In this document: positions 34,889 through 43,714 of the stretch, piece by piece | Numbering within the stretch: position 1 is the stretch's first letter | How the letters are laid out: each line of letters starts with the position of its first letter | Source of the DNA: Gammaproteobacteria bacterium | Lineage (GTDB): Bacteria; Pseudomonadota; Gammaproteobacteria; Competibacterales; Competibacteraceae | Direction of reading: 5' to 3' | DNA: 64,000 nt | Assembly (NCBI GenBank): GCA_024235095.1 | Contig: JACKNC010000002.1 | Location: 558,001 to 622,000, forward strand | The notes under the pieces: generated by a model | Databases searched by the model: none | What the model was told of the DNA's origin: nothing | What the model saw: only the letters and a program-made list of their open reading frames with translations | Program-made: the position numbers and the translations under genes

Positions 34889-37267
34889 ATGAAAGTCAGC
34901 GAACAATGGTTGCGGGAATGGGTCGATCCTGATCTGTCCAGCATTGAACTGGCCGCGCAATTGACGATGGCTGGCCTGGAAGTGGATCATCTGGAGCCTG
35001 CTGCGCCCGCTTTTGCGCAGGTGGTCGCAGGCCGGGTTGTGGATGTAGTTCCGCATCCCGACGCCGACCGGTTGCGGGTGGCGACCGTGGATGTCGGCCA
35101 GGCTACCCCTCTGCACATTGTCTGTGGCGCACCGAATGTCGCGGTCGGGATGTGCGCGCCGACCGCCCTGATCGGCGCAGTGTTGCCCGGCGGATTAGCG
35201 ATTAAAAAATCCAGACTGCGCGGCGTCGAGTCACAGGGTATGCTGTGTTCAGCCAGGGAATTGGGTCTGGCGGAAAGTTCCGATGGACTCTTGCCATTGC
35301 CGGCTGACAGTCAACCTGGTCAGAGCGTGCGCGAACTGCTCGGGCTGGATGACACCATCATCGAAATTGAATTAACGCCTAACCGGGGCGACTGCCTGGG
35401 CATGGAAGGCGTAGCCCGTGAGGTCGCCGTTCTCAACCGGTGTGATTTCCAACCGCTGGCGGTGGAGGCGATGCAACCGGCGCTGGACGCGGCCTTCCCG
35501 GTGACCTTGCTTGATCCTGCAGACTGTCCACGCTACGTGGGTCGCGTCATTCGCGGGGTTGATCCCACCGCCGAAACTCCTTTGTGGATGAAGGAACGAT
35601 TGCGCCGGGCGGGCATTCGCAGTCTGGGACCGCTGGTGGATGTGACCAATTATGTGATGCTGGAACTCGGCCAACCCATGCATGCCTTCGATTTAAACCG
35701 TTTGACGGGAGGAATTGAGGTGCGTCGCGCCCGGCCCGGCGACCGACTGGAGCTGCTCAATGGGGTGGTCATTGAACCGGATGTCGAGACTCTGCTAATT
35801 ACCGATCATCAAGGTCCCCTGGCGCTAGCCGGGATCATGGGTGGCGAAATTAGTTCCTGCACCGACGCGACGCGCGATGTGTTCCTGGAAAGCGCCTTTT
35901 TTGCGCCCGCCAGCATCGCCGGTCGCGCTCGCCGTTACGGGTTGCAAACGGACTCTTCCTACCGTTTCGAGCGTGGCGTGGATCCGCAATTACAGCGCCG
36001 CGCCGCCGAACGCGCTACGCGGCTGTTGATCGATATGGCGGGCGGTCAACCGGGACCGATTGTTGAAGCCGTATCGCCGGAGCATTTGCCGACGGAGCCG
36101 GCGATCCGTTTGTGGCCGACGCGCATCTGTAAACTGTTAGGCATGGAGATTCCACGTATTCAGGTCGAAGATATCTTGCGCCGGTTGGGTATGGTGGTGG
36201 TGACCGAGGTTGATCATTGGCTGGTGGTTCCGCCTAGTAGTCGTTTTGACATTGCCCTGGAAGCGGATTTAATCGAAGAGGTCATCCGCGTTTATGGCTA
36301 TGATCGGGCGCCGGCCAACCGACCGCTCACCCGGTTGGAGATGCCTGCGCAACCGGAAGAACAGCTTGGTTTGGAACGGTTGCGTGAAACTCTGGTGCAA
36401 CGAGGTTTTCAGGAAGCCATCACTTATAGTTTTGTCGACCCTATTTTTCAGAAACATTTGGATCCTGAATGCAAGCCGCTGGCGCTGGCGAATCCAATTT
36501 CCGCTGATCTGGCGGTGATGCGCACCAGTTTATGGCCAGGTTTATTGAAAGCGCTGATCTATAATCAAAAGCGTCAACAATCACGGGTGCGATTGTTCGA
36601 GCAGGGTCTGAACTTTTTGCCCAACAAGGAAAGATTGCGGCAAGAACTGTTTCTCGGTGGCGTCGCTGCGGGACCGGTCTTACCAGAACAATGGGACGCG
36701 CCGGTGCGGATGCTGGATTTTTTCGACCTGAAGGCCGATGTCGAGGCGCTGTTGGCCTTGACGGGCGAGTTAGGAGCGTTCCGGTTTGTCGCCGCCACGC
36801 ATCCGGCGCTGCATCCAGGTCAGAGCGCCCGGATTGAGCGATCCGGGGAGTCGATGGGTTGGATGGGTGCGCTACATCCACGGGTTGCGCAGGCGCTGGA
36901 TGTAGAAGGCGATGTCTTCGTTTTTGAGTTGCGGCTGGCGGGATTGCAAGCGGCGCGATTGCCTGTGTTCCAGGAATTGTCCCGCTTTCCGGTCAGCCGC
37001 CGCGATCTAGCGATTGTGGTGGATGAAAATGTCACGGCACAGGCTGTACAGAATCATATTCGCCAACGGGGCGGCCCTTTGCTACGCGAAGCGTGGCTGT
37101 TTGACGTCTACCGGGGCAAGGGAATTGCCGAAGGTCGAAAAAGTTTGGCCTTTGGGTTGAATTTACAGGATTTTTCGCGCAATCTTACCGATAGCATGGT
37201 TGATGAGACCGTATCCGGCATTATTGCGGGACTCACGGAACAATTTGGCGCAACGCTCAGGATATAA
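34889..37267 (+). CDS. pheT: phenylalanyl-tRNA synthetase beta subunit
   Basis: PheT completes the synthetase and edits mischarged Tyr-tRNA-Phe. The 792-residue product (E. coli 795) begins MKVSEQWLREWVDPDLSSIE. It contains an OB-fold tRNA-binding domain (VVDVVPHPDADRLRVATVD), the B3/B4 editing region (GIRSLGPLVDVTNYVMLELG), the B5 domain, and the C-terminal ferredoxin-like anticodon-binding domain (RFPVSRRDLAIVVDENV). I chose the ATG at 34889 since the upstream frame overlaps pheS. ihfA follows after 13 bases. Confidence 0.96.
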   Translation: MKVSEQWLREWVDPDLSSIELAAQLTMAGLEVDHLEPAAPAFAQVVAGRVVDVVPHPDADRLRVATVDVGQATPLHIVCGAPNVAVGMCAPTALIGAVLPGGLAIKKSRLRGVESQGMLCSARELGLAESSDGLLPLPADSQPGQSVRELLGLDDTIIEIELTPNRGDCLGMEGVAREVAVLNRCDFQPLAVEAMQPALDAAFPVTLLDPADCPRYVGRVIRGVDPTAETPLWMKERLRRAGIRSLGPLVDVTNYVMLELGQPMHAFDLNRLTGGIEVRRARPGDRLELLNGVVIEPDVETLLITDHQGPLALAGIMGGEISSCTDATRDVFLESAFFAPASIAGRARRYGLQTDSSYRFERGVDPQLQRRAAERATRLLIDMAGGQPGPIVEAVSPEHLPTEPAIRLWPTRICKLLGMEIPRIQVEDILRRLGMVVVTEVDHWLVVPPSSRFDIALEADLIEEVIRVYGYDRAPANRPLTRLEMPAQPEEQLGLERLRETLVQRGFQEAITYSFVDPIFQKHLDPECKPLALANPISADLAVMRTSLWPGLLKALIYNQKRQQSRVRLFEQGLNFLPNKERLRQELFLGGVAAGPVLPEQWDAPVRMLDFFDLKADVEALLALTGELGAFRFVAATHPALHPGQSARIERSGESMGWMGALHPRVAQALDVEGDVFVFELRLAGLQAARLPVFQELSRFPVSRRDLAIVVDENVTAQAVQNHIRQRGGPLLREAWLFDVYRGKGIAEGRKSLAFGLNLQDFSRNLTDSMVDETVSGIIAGLTEQFGATLRI

Positions 37268-37280
37268 GGAGTTTAGGGGT

Positions 37281-37571
37281 ATGGCACTGACAAAAGCCGA
37301 TATGGCGGAACGATTATTCGAGGAATTAGGCATCAACAAGCGTGAAGCCAAGGAACTGGTTGAAATTTTTTTCGAGGAGGTTCGCAGTGCGCTGGAGGAT
37401 GGGCACCAGGTAAAATTGTCCGGATTCGGCAATTTTGACTTGCGTGACAAAAACCAGCGACCGGGGCGCAATCCGAAGACAGGTGAGGAAATTCCGATCA
37501 CTGCCCGGCGAGTGGTAACATTCCGACCCGGGCAGAAACTGAAGGCGCGAGTTGACAAGTTCAAAGGTTAA
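37281..37571 (+). CDS. ihfA: integration host factor alpha subunit
   Basis: IHF-alpha pairs with IHF-beta to bend DNA at promoters and recombination sites. The 96-residue product has MALTKADMAERLFEELGINK at the start, the KLSGFGNFDLRDK beta-arm approach and the RPGRNPKTGEEIPI arm with the conserved proline that intercalates into DNA. It then ends RRVVTFRPGQKLKARV. AAGGAG lies about ten bases before the ATG at 37281. It ends the pheST operon, as in most gammaproteobacteria. Confidence 0.95.
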   Translation: MALTKADMAERLFEELGINKREAKELVEIFFEEVRSALEDGHQVKLSGFGNFDLRDKNQRPGRNPKTGEEIPITARRVVTFRPGQKLKARVDKFKG

Positions 37572-37647
37572 ATCTTCCAGGAATGCTTGGCAAGCTCGAT
37601 TGTTTGCATTAGAATGTCCTTTCATTTCGGCGGCTTGCCGCCAATAT

Positions 37648-38111
<464 letters not shown>

Positions 38112-38143
38112 AAAAAAAACCCGCCTCCTGTACAGGAGACGGG
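38112..38143 (-). terminator. Rho-independent terminator of prpE
   Basis: On the minus strand, CCCGTCTCCTG and CAGGAGGCGGG form an 11-base stem (38120-38143, with one G-T pair) followed by eight T residues. It lies 39 bases after the prpE stop. Confidence 0.92.
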
Positions 38144-38182
38144 ATGTCGGCTAATGATTCAACAATGAATCAGCAAAACTGC

Positions 38183-40075
38183 TTAGTGCTGTCCGATAGC
38201 GCGGCGCACTTCTTCCAGCGAGTTCGGATCGTCCAGGGTGGACAGATCGCCGGGATCGCGCCCCTCAGCCAGCGCCTGAATTGACCGTCGCAGCAGCTTG
38301 CCGGAACGAGTTTTGGGCAGAGCGCTGACAAAGTGAACGTTATGCGGCTTGGCCACCGCGCCCAGCAGTTCCTGCACCTTGGCGATAATCTCCTTCTCCA
38401 GGCGCTCGACGGCGCCGGCGGCTTCAAGCTGCGTCGGATCTTTCAAGCGAGCGAAACCAACAGGCACCTGACCTTTGACCTTGTCGGCGATGCCAATCAC
38501 CGCGACCTCGGCGACTGCTGAATGCGCCTGGATGGCTTCTTCGATTTCGCGGGTGCCCAGCCGATGGCCCGCGACGTTGATGACGTCGTCAGTGCGGCCC
38601 AGAATGAAGTAGTAACCCTCTTCATCGCACACTGCCCAGTCGGAGGAGGTGTAGAGCAGCTCCTTGAAGCTGGAGAAGTAACTCTGCACAAAACGTTTGT
38701 CATCGCCCCAAACGGTGCTTAAGCAACCCGGCGGTAAAGGCGGCTCTACGACCAACACACCCTTTTCGCCACGTGGCACTTCCTCGCCAGTGCCTTCGTT
38801 GATCACCCGGATGTTATAGCCATACACGGGGAATCCAGGCGAACCGAAGCGATTGGGTTTCAAGTCCACGCCTGGCAGATAGGACAGCATCGGCCAGCCG
38901 GTTTCGGTCTGCCAGTAGTGGTCGATGACCGGAATCTGCAAGGCGTCGGTAATCCAGCGCGAGGTCGGCTCATCCAGTGGTTCGCCAGCCAGGAACAGGT
39001 AGCGCAGGCAAGACACGTCATGCATCTTCATATACTTCTGATCCTGGCCTTTCAGCACGCGCACCGCCGTCGGCGACGAGAACATGGTCCGCACCTGGTA
39101 TTCATTGACAATTTTCCACCAGACGCTGGGGTCAGGCCGGGTTGGCATTCCCTCGTAGAAAATGGTCGGCGAGCCGTTGATCAACGGAGCGTAGACAATG
39201 TAGGAATGCCCCACCACCCAACCGATATCGGACGTGGCGAACATGGTTTCGCCCGGATTGATGTGGTAAAGATGCTTCATGGTGGAAGCCAGCGCCACCG
39301 CGTAACCGCCGACATCGCGCTGCACACCCTTGGGAATGCCGGTCGTGCCAGAGGTATAGAGGATGTAGCTGGGTTCGTTCGACTCCAACCAGACGACAGG
39401 AACCTCGGCGTCCATGTGCTGGGCGCGCAGGGTCGCGTAATCCAAATCGCGGCCTTCCACCAGCGTCAGGCCCTTATCCAGGCCCCGGTTGCACATCACC
39501 ACTTTTTCCGGCGGGAACTTGGCCAAGCTGCAAGACTCATCGACCAGGTGCTTGTAGGGCACGGCCTTGCCATTACGCATGCCGGCATCGGAGGTAACCA
39601 TGACCTTAGGCTTGGCGTCGTCGATGCGCACCGCCAGGTTGTAGGCGGCGAAACCGCCGAACACCACCGAGTGAATGGCGCCGATTCGGGCGCAGGCCAG
39701 AATAGAGAACAAGGCTTCGGCGATCATCGGCATATAGATGATGACCCGGTCGCCTTTCCCGACTCCCAGCGATTGCAGCACAGCGGCGAAGCGATTCACT
39801 TCACGGTGCAGTTCGGCATAACTATAGATGACCGTCTCGTTGGTTTCCGTCGAAATGTAAATCAGCGCATTTTGGTCGGCGCGATCTGCGAGATGCCGGT
39901 CTACCGCGTTGTAGCACAGATTGGTCTCACCGCCGACAAACCATTTGCAAAATGGTGGGTTGCTGTAATCCCGAATTTTTTGCGGCAGTTTGTTCCAGTG
40001 AATCAACTGGGCCTGTTCGCCCCAGAATCCCTCGGGATCGTCGATGGACCAGCGATGGAATTCTTCGTAAGTCAT
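38183..40075 (-). CDS. prpE: propionyl-CoA synthetase
   Basis: PrpE activates propionate to propionyl-CoA with ATP through an acyl-adenylate. The 630-residue product aligns with E. coli PrpE (628) and not only with acetyl-CoA synthetase: FHRWSIDDPEGFWGEQAQLI at the start, NPPFCKWFVGGETNLCYNAVDRH in two pieces, IVYEG-like IFYEGMPTRPD, and EGRDPGDLSTLDDP near the end. The AMP-binding motifs are YILYTSGTTGIPKGV and GRTDDVINVAGHRLG, and the regulatory/catalytic Lys lies in TRSGKLLRR. Propionyl-CoA is the precursor of 3-hydroxyvalerate in PHA and of the methylcitrate cycle; no other prp gene is adjacent, so the role is probably propionate salvage or PHV supply. Confidence 0.92.
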   Translation of the reverse strand: MTYEEFHRWSIDDPEGFWGEQAQLIHWNKLPQKIRDYSNPPFCKWFVGGETNLCYNAVDRHLADRADQNALIYISTETNETVIYSYAELHREVNRFAAVLQSLGVGKGDRVIIYMPMIAEALFSILACARIGAIHSVVFGGFAAYNLAVRIDDAKPKVMVTSDAGMRNGKAVPYKHLVDESCSLAKFPPEKVVMCNRGLDKGLTLVEGRDLDYATLRAQHMDAEVPVVWLESNEPSYILYTSGTTGIPKGVQRDVGGYAVALASTMKHLYHINPGETMFATSDIGWVVGHSYIVYAPLINGSPTIFYEGMPTRPDPSVWWKIVNEYQVRTMFSSPTAVRVLKGQDQKYMKMHDVSCLRYLFLAGEPLDEPTSRWITDALQIPVIDHYWQTETGWPMLSYLPGVDLKPNRFGSPGFPVYGYNIRVINEGTGEEVPRGEKGVLVVEPPLPPGCLSTVWGDDKRFVQSYFSSFKELLYTSSDWAVCDEEGYYFILGRTDDVINVAGHRLGTREIEEAIQAHSAVAEVAVIGIADKVKGQVPVGFARLKDPTQLEAAGAVERLEKEIIAKVQELLGAVAKPHNVHFVSALPKTRSGKLLRRSIQALAEGRDPGDLSTLDDPNSLEEVRRAIGQH

Positions 40076-40198
40076 ACTTGAGTATCCTCCAGCTTCAATG
40101 GTTTAGAAATGCGACTTTTATGATTGTCGGCAGCAAACAGTGTAGTCGGTTACTGGGAAATTTCCTGTTTGCCCGTACAGGACTGACTTGGAACACAA

Positions 40199-40229
40199 GT
40201 GTAGAACGGGCAAGTTGTCCGTTCTACAC
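40199..40229 (-). terminator. 11-bp hairpin downstream of mdh
   Basis: GTGTAGAACGG (40199-40209) and CCGTTCTACAC (40219-40229) form a perfect 11-bp stem with a 9-base loop, 17 bases after the mdh stop. The T-run is weak, so a dispersed repeat is possible instead. Confidence 0.6.
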
Positions 40230-40245
40230 CTTGGCGCCTCGCGGC

Positions 40246-41226
40246 CTACTTCAGCAGATCTTCAATGCTGGCGCGTTCTTCGCGCAGTTCCTTTTCAGTC
40301 GCGTCCATTTTGCCGCGGCTGAACTCGTCGATCGGCAAGCCCTGCACAATTTCGTAGTCGCCATTCTTGCAAACGCAGGGGTAAGAATAGATCACGCCTT
40401 CGCTGATGCCATAGGAACCATCGGCGGGCACCGCCATGCTGACCCAATCGCCTTCGGGAGTGCCCAGCGCCCAGTCGCGCATGTGATCAATCGCCGAGGA
40501 GGCGGCGGAAGCGGCGGAAGAAGCGCCACGGGCCTTAATGATTGCCGCGCCGCGCTGCTGCACATCGGGAATAAAGGTATCGCGGTACCAGCCCTGATCG
40601 ACCAGTCCGGTCGCGGCCTGGCCCTTGACCGTGCATTGACTGATATCGGGGTACTGGGTCGCGGAGTGATTGCCCCAGATAATCATCTTCTTGATGTCAT
40701 TGACATGCGAGTCGGTCTTGGCCGCCAGTTGACTCAAAGCGCGGTTGTGATCCAACCGGGTCATGGCGTGAAACTGGCGTGGACTCAGACTCGGCGCGCT
40801 GCTGGCGGCGATCAAGGAGTTAGTGTTAGCCGGATTGCCAACGACCAGCACTTTCACGTCGCGGGCAGCATGATCATTCAGCGCCTTGCCCTGCGGTCCA
40901 AAAATAGCGCCGTTAGCGGTGAGCAAATCCTTGCGTTCCATGCCGGGGCCGCGCGGCCGCGCGCCGACCAGCATGGCGTAGTTGGCGTCAGTGAAAGCCG
41001 TCTTCAGGTCGTCGGTGGCGACCACGCTGGCCAGCAGTGGGAAAGCGCAGTCATTCAATTCCATCACTACCCCCTGCAAGGCTTGCAGCGCGGGGGTGAT
41101 TTCCAGCAATTGCAGGATCACCGGTTGATCGGGACCCAACATACTGCCCGAAGCGATCCGGAAAGCCATGGCATAGCCGATGTTGCCGGCGGCGCCAGTG
41201 ATCACGACGCGGACAGGGTTTTTCAT
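40246..41226 (-). CDS. mdh: NAD-dependent malate dehydrogenase
   Basis: Mdh interconverts malate and oxaloacetate in the TCA cycle and in reverse under anaerobic conditions. The 326-residue product has the Rossmann motif VITGAAGNIGYAMAFRIASG at the N-terminus, substrate Arg residues in GARPRGPGMERKDLL, GNPANTNSLIA, LDHNRALSQLA and the catalytic His in IIWGNHSATQYPD. It belongs to the longer (type 2, plant-chloroplast/Thermus-like) malate dehydrogenases, not the E. coli type. AAGGAG precedes the ATG. It lies 170 bases upstream of prpE on the same strand. Confidence 0.94.
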   Translation of the reverse strand: MKNPVRVVITGAAGNIGYAMAFRIASGSMLGPDQPVILQLLEITPALQALQGVVMELNDCAFPLLASVVATDDLKTAFTDANYAMLVGARPRGPGMERKDLLTANGAIFGPQGKALNDHAARDVKVLVVGNPANTNSLIAASSAPSLSPRQFHAMTRLDHNRALSQLAAKTDSHVNDIKKMIIWGNHSATQYPDISQCTVKGQAATGLVDQGWYRDTFIPDVQQRGAAIIKARGASSAASAASSAIDHMRDWALGTPEGDWVSMAVPADGSYGISEGVIYSYPCVCKNGDYEIVQGLPIDEFSRGKMDATEKELREERASIEDLLK

Positions 41227-41433
41227 GCATGTACTCCTTATTGTGGTTGACGACGATTAAGCCTGACAGACACGATGTCGGTCTGCTCTCGCTACTTTCC
41301 CGGATGGTTCTCGATGAGCGATCCCGGTAACCGGGACGGCGACATCGCATTCATTGGTATAATTGAAAATAGTAACGTAGATTGTCGTGTTTTGAAACGA
41401 ATGCTGGCATTGACAGCGAGGGTTCTCAATATC

Positions 41434-42162
41434 ATGAGTTCTTCCCCCTTTAAAGGTGCGGATTATATACTGACCGGTCTGCGCTGGTTACCCCGCGCCG
41501 GATTGCGCGGTTTCGTGGCGATTCCGCTACTCATCAATACGCTGTTGTTCGGTGTTGGCGTCTGGTGGAGTTTCGATCAGTTCCAGCATTGGGATCAGAT
41601 GGTGCAGAGCTGGCTGCCCGGCTGGTTGAGCTGGCTGCACTGGTTGCTTTGGCCAATTTTCGTGCTAACCGTGTTAGTGATCGTGTTTTACACTTTCTCG
41701 GTTGTGGCGAATCTGATCGCTGCTCCATTCAATAGCTTGCTGGCGGAACGGGTGGAGAAACTGGCTCGTCCAGAGCGGTCCTCCCGATCTGAAACCGGCC
41801 TGAGTTGGAAGGAGCTGGTTCTGAGTCCGCTGGCGGAACTGAGTAAGCTGCTGTATTTCATCGGTTGGGCGATTCCAGTCCTGATTCTGTCCTTTATACC
41901 GGTGATCAATGTTGCGGCCCCGGTGTTATGGGCATTGTTCAGCGCCTGGATGCTGGCGCTGGAGTATGCTGACTATCCGCTGGGTAACCGGGGACTGTCA
42001 TTTCGGCAACAGCGTCAGTTATTGCGTCAACACTGGCCATTAACCTTGGGGTTTGGCGGCGCGACCCTGGTTTTGACCCTGATTCCGATCGTGAACTTTT
42101 TGGCCATGCCAGCGGCGGTGATCGGCGCGACGTTGATGTGGGTGAAAGAAGCGCCGGAGTGA
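41434..42162 (+). CDS. cysZ: CysZ sulfate transporter
   Basis: CysZ is an inner-membrane protein that imports sulfate for cysteine synthesis. The 242-residue product has the family features: an N-terminal GADYILTGLRWL, a hydrophobic segment GFVAIPLLINTLLFGVGVWW, a long second helix region, and the paired LSFIPVINVAAPVLWALFSAW and LTLIPIVNFLAMPAAVIGATL. I used the ATG at 41434 (MSSSPFKGADY); the frame is open further upstream to 41275 without family similarity. waaA follows after 15 bases. Confidence 0.88.
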   Translation: MSSSPFKGADYILTGLRWLPRAGLRGFVAIPLLINTLLFGVGVWWSFDQFQHWDQMVQSWLPGWLSWLHWLLWPIFVLTVLVIVFYTFSVVANLIAAPFNSLLAERVEKLARPERSSRSETGLSWKELVLSPLAELSKLLYFIGWAIPVLILSFIPVINVAAPVLWALFSAWMLALEYADYPLGNRGLSFRQQRQLLRQHWPLTLGFGGATLVLTLIPIVNFLAMPAAVIGATLMWVKEAPE

Positions 42163-42177
42163 ACAGGGCAATCAAAA

Positions 42178-43443
42178 ATGCGCCTCATCTATAGCGGCCT
42201 TCTCTATCTCCTGCTGCCGCTGGCGCTCTTGCGGTTGTATTGGCGTGGTCGCCATGATCCAGGGCATCGCCAGCGCTGGCGCGAGCGCTTGGGTTGGGTT
42301 CCGCCCCTGTCGCCGGGCAGCCTGTGGATTCATGCGGTGTCCGTGGGAGAAGTACGCGCTGCGTTACCGCTGATTCGCGCATTGCTGGACCGGCGCCCTG
42401 AGCAACCGTTATTGGTGACCACCACCACTCTGACCGGCTCCCACCAAGTAAAGGACACACTGGGAGAGCGAGTGCAACACGTCTACGCTCCTTATGACCT
42501 GCCCGGCGTCGTGCGACGATTCCTGCGCCAGGCCCAACCCCGACAGGCGATTATTATGGAAACCGAATTGTGGCCGAATCTGCTACGGCAATGCGCTACG
42601 GCAGGGATTCCAGTGCTGATCGCCAACGCCCGATTGTCGGAACGCTCGGTGCGTGGGTATGCGCGGATTCCCCGGCTGACCGCATCCATGTTGCAGGACA
42701 TCACCCTGATCGCCGCCCAGGGGGAGGCTGACGCCAGGCGCTTCCGATCACTGGGCGCGCCACGGGTCGAGGTGACGGGCAATCTCAAGTACGACCTGAA
42801 AATACCTGATGATCTACGGGAGCAAGGCCGGCAATTACGACAGAAATGGCTTGGAGAGAACCGGCCGGTCTGGATCGCCGCAAGTACCCACGACGGTGAA
42901 GATGAACAGATTTTGCAAGCGTTTACCAGGGTTCGCAGTAGCTGGCCAGACTTGTTGCTGGTGCTGACGCCGCGTCACCCCGAACGCTTTGATAGCGTGG
43001 CCGCGTTGTGCCAGGAACAGGGTTTCAATGTCATCCGGCGCAGCGCCCGGCAAGCCTGTACGCCGGATACTGCTGTCTTTCTGGGCGACAGCATGGGCGA
43101 GTTGTTATTGTTCTACACCGCTGCCGACCTGGCGTTTGTCGGCGGCAGCCTGGTTCCTACCGGGGGCCATAACGTGCTGGAGCCTGCATTGCTGGGATTG
43201 CCAGTGTTATTTGGCCCCTGTATGTTTAATTTCGCCGAGGCCAGCGAACGGTTGCTGGAAGCAAAAGCGGCCTGGCAAATCACAGATGCTGGAGAACTCG
43301 CTGTTACTCTCGACTGGTTATTGGCCGACCCTCAGCAGGGCCGGGATGCCGGTCAGCGCGGACGACAAGTCGTGGAACGCCATCGTGGAGCCTTGGCGGC
43401 GTTGTTGACCCATATCGAAAATGGAGCCTGGCCCCTTTTCTAA
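42178..43443 (+). CDS. waaA: 3-deoxy-D-manno-octulosonic acid (Kdo) transferase
   Basis: WaaA adds Kdo to lipid IVA, the first step of the LPS inner core at the inner membrane. The 421-residue product has an N-terminal membrane anchor (LIYSGLLYLLLPLALLRLYW), the donor-domain HAVSVGEVRAALPLIRAL, the catalytic Glu in IIMETELWPNLLRQC, and the Kdo-binding GSLVPTGGHNVLEPALLGLP. Length matches E. coli (425). It is probably co-transcribed with cysZ. No other LPS gene is nearby. Confidence 0.95.
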   Translation: MRLIYSGLLYLLLPLALLRLYWRGRHDPGHRQRWRERLGWVPPLSPGSLWIHAVSVGEVRAALPLIRALLDRRPEQPLLVTTTTLTGSHQVKDTLGERVQHVYAPYDLPGVVRRFLRQAQPRQAIIMETELWPNLLRQCATAGIPVLIANARLSERSVRGYARIPRLTASMLQDITLIAAQGEADARRFRSLGAPRVEVTGNLKYDLKIPDDLREQGRQLRQKWLGENRPVWIAASTHDGEDEQILQAFTRVRSSWPDLLLVLTPRHPERFDSVAALCQEQGFNVIRRSARQACTPDTAVFLGDSMGELLLFYTAADLAFVGGSLVPTGGHNVLEPALLGLPVLFGPCMFNFAEASERLLEAKAAWQITDAGELAVTLDWLLADPQQGRDAGQRGRQVVERHRGALAALLTHIENGAWPLF

Positions 43444-43455
43444 AAATGGATAAAT

Positions 43456-43487
43456 TTGCCAAACCTCTCCTGAATACCCTCTATAAT
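43456..43487 (+). promoter_or_regulatory. candidate -10 box upstream of frdA
   Basis: A perfect TATAAT lies at 43482-43487 in the 271-base gap between waaA and frdA. TTGCCA at 43456-43461 could be a -35, but the 20-base spacing is long. I saw no FNR-type TTGAT-N4-ATCAA box in the gap. Confidence 0.35.
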
Positions 43488-43714
43488 TAGGCATCGGGCT
43501 GATCTGAAGCCTTGCAACGCTATAAATCCCGCGTGCTGCGCCGACAACATCGAAACATCATCCGCCTTGCTTGTAACGTCCTGCCCGTGTCCACGGCGAG
43601 GGCGGCGTCTGATGCATGTTTTCCGGAAATCAGCCCCTGGCCGCGGGTCCACCACCTACTCTTTTCATTCATCTTTCACCCATCCGACCGGCGCCATGCC
43701 GAGGAGCCAAAATA

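Noticed and set aside
38918..40081. Long open frame (387 codons) antisense to prpE
   Set aside because: It lies opposite a clear PrpE and shows no family features; long antisense frames are expected in GC-rich coding DNA.
43444..43714. FNR box upstream of frdA
   Set aside because: No TTGAT-N4-ATCAA palindrome or close variant was found by eye.
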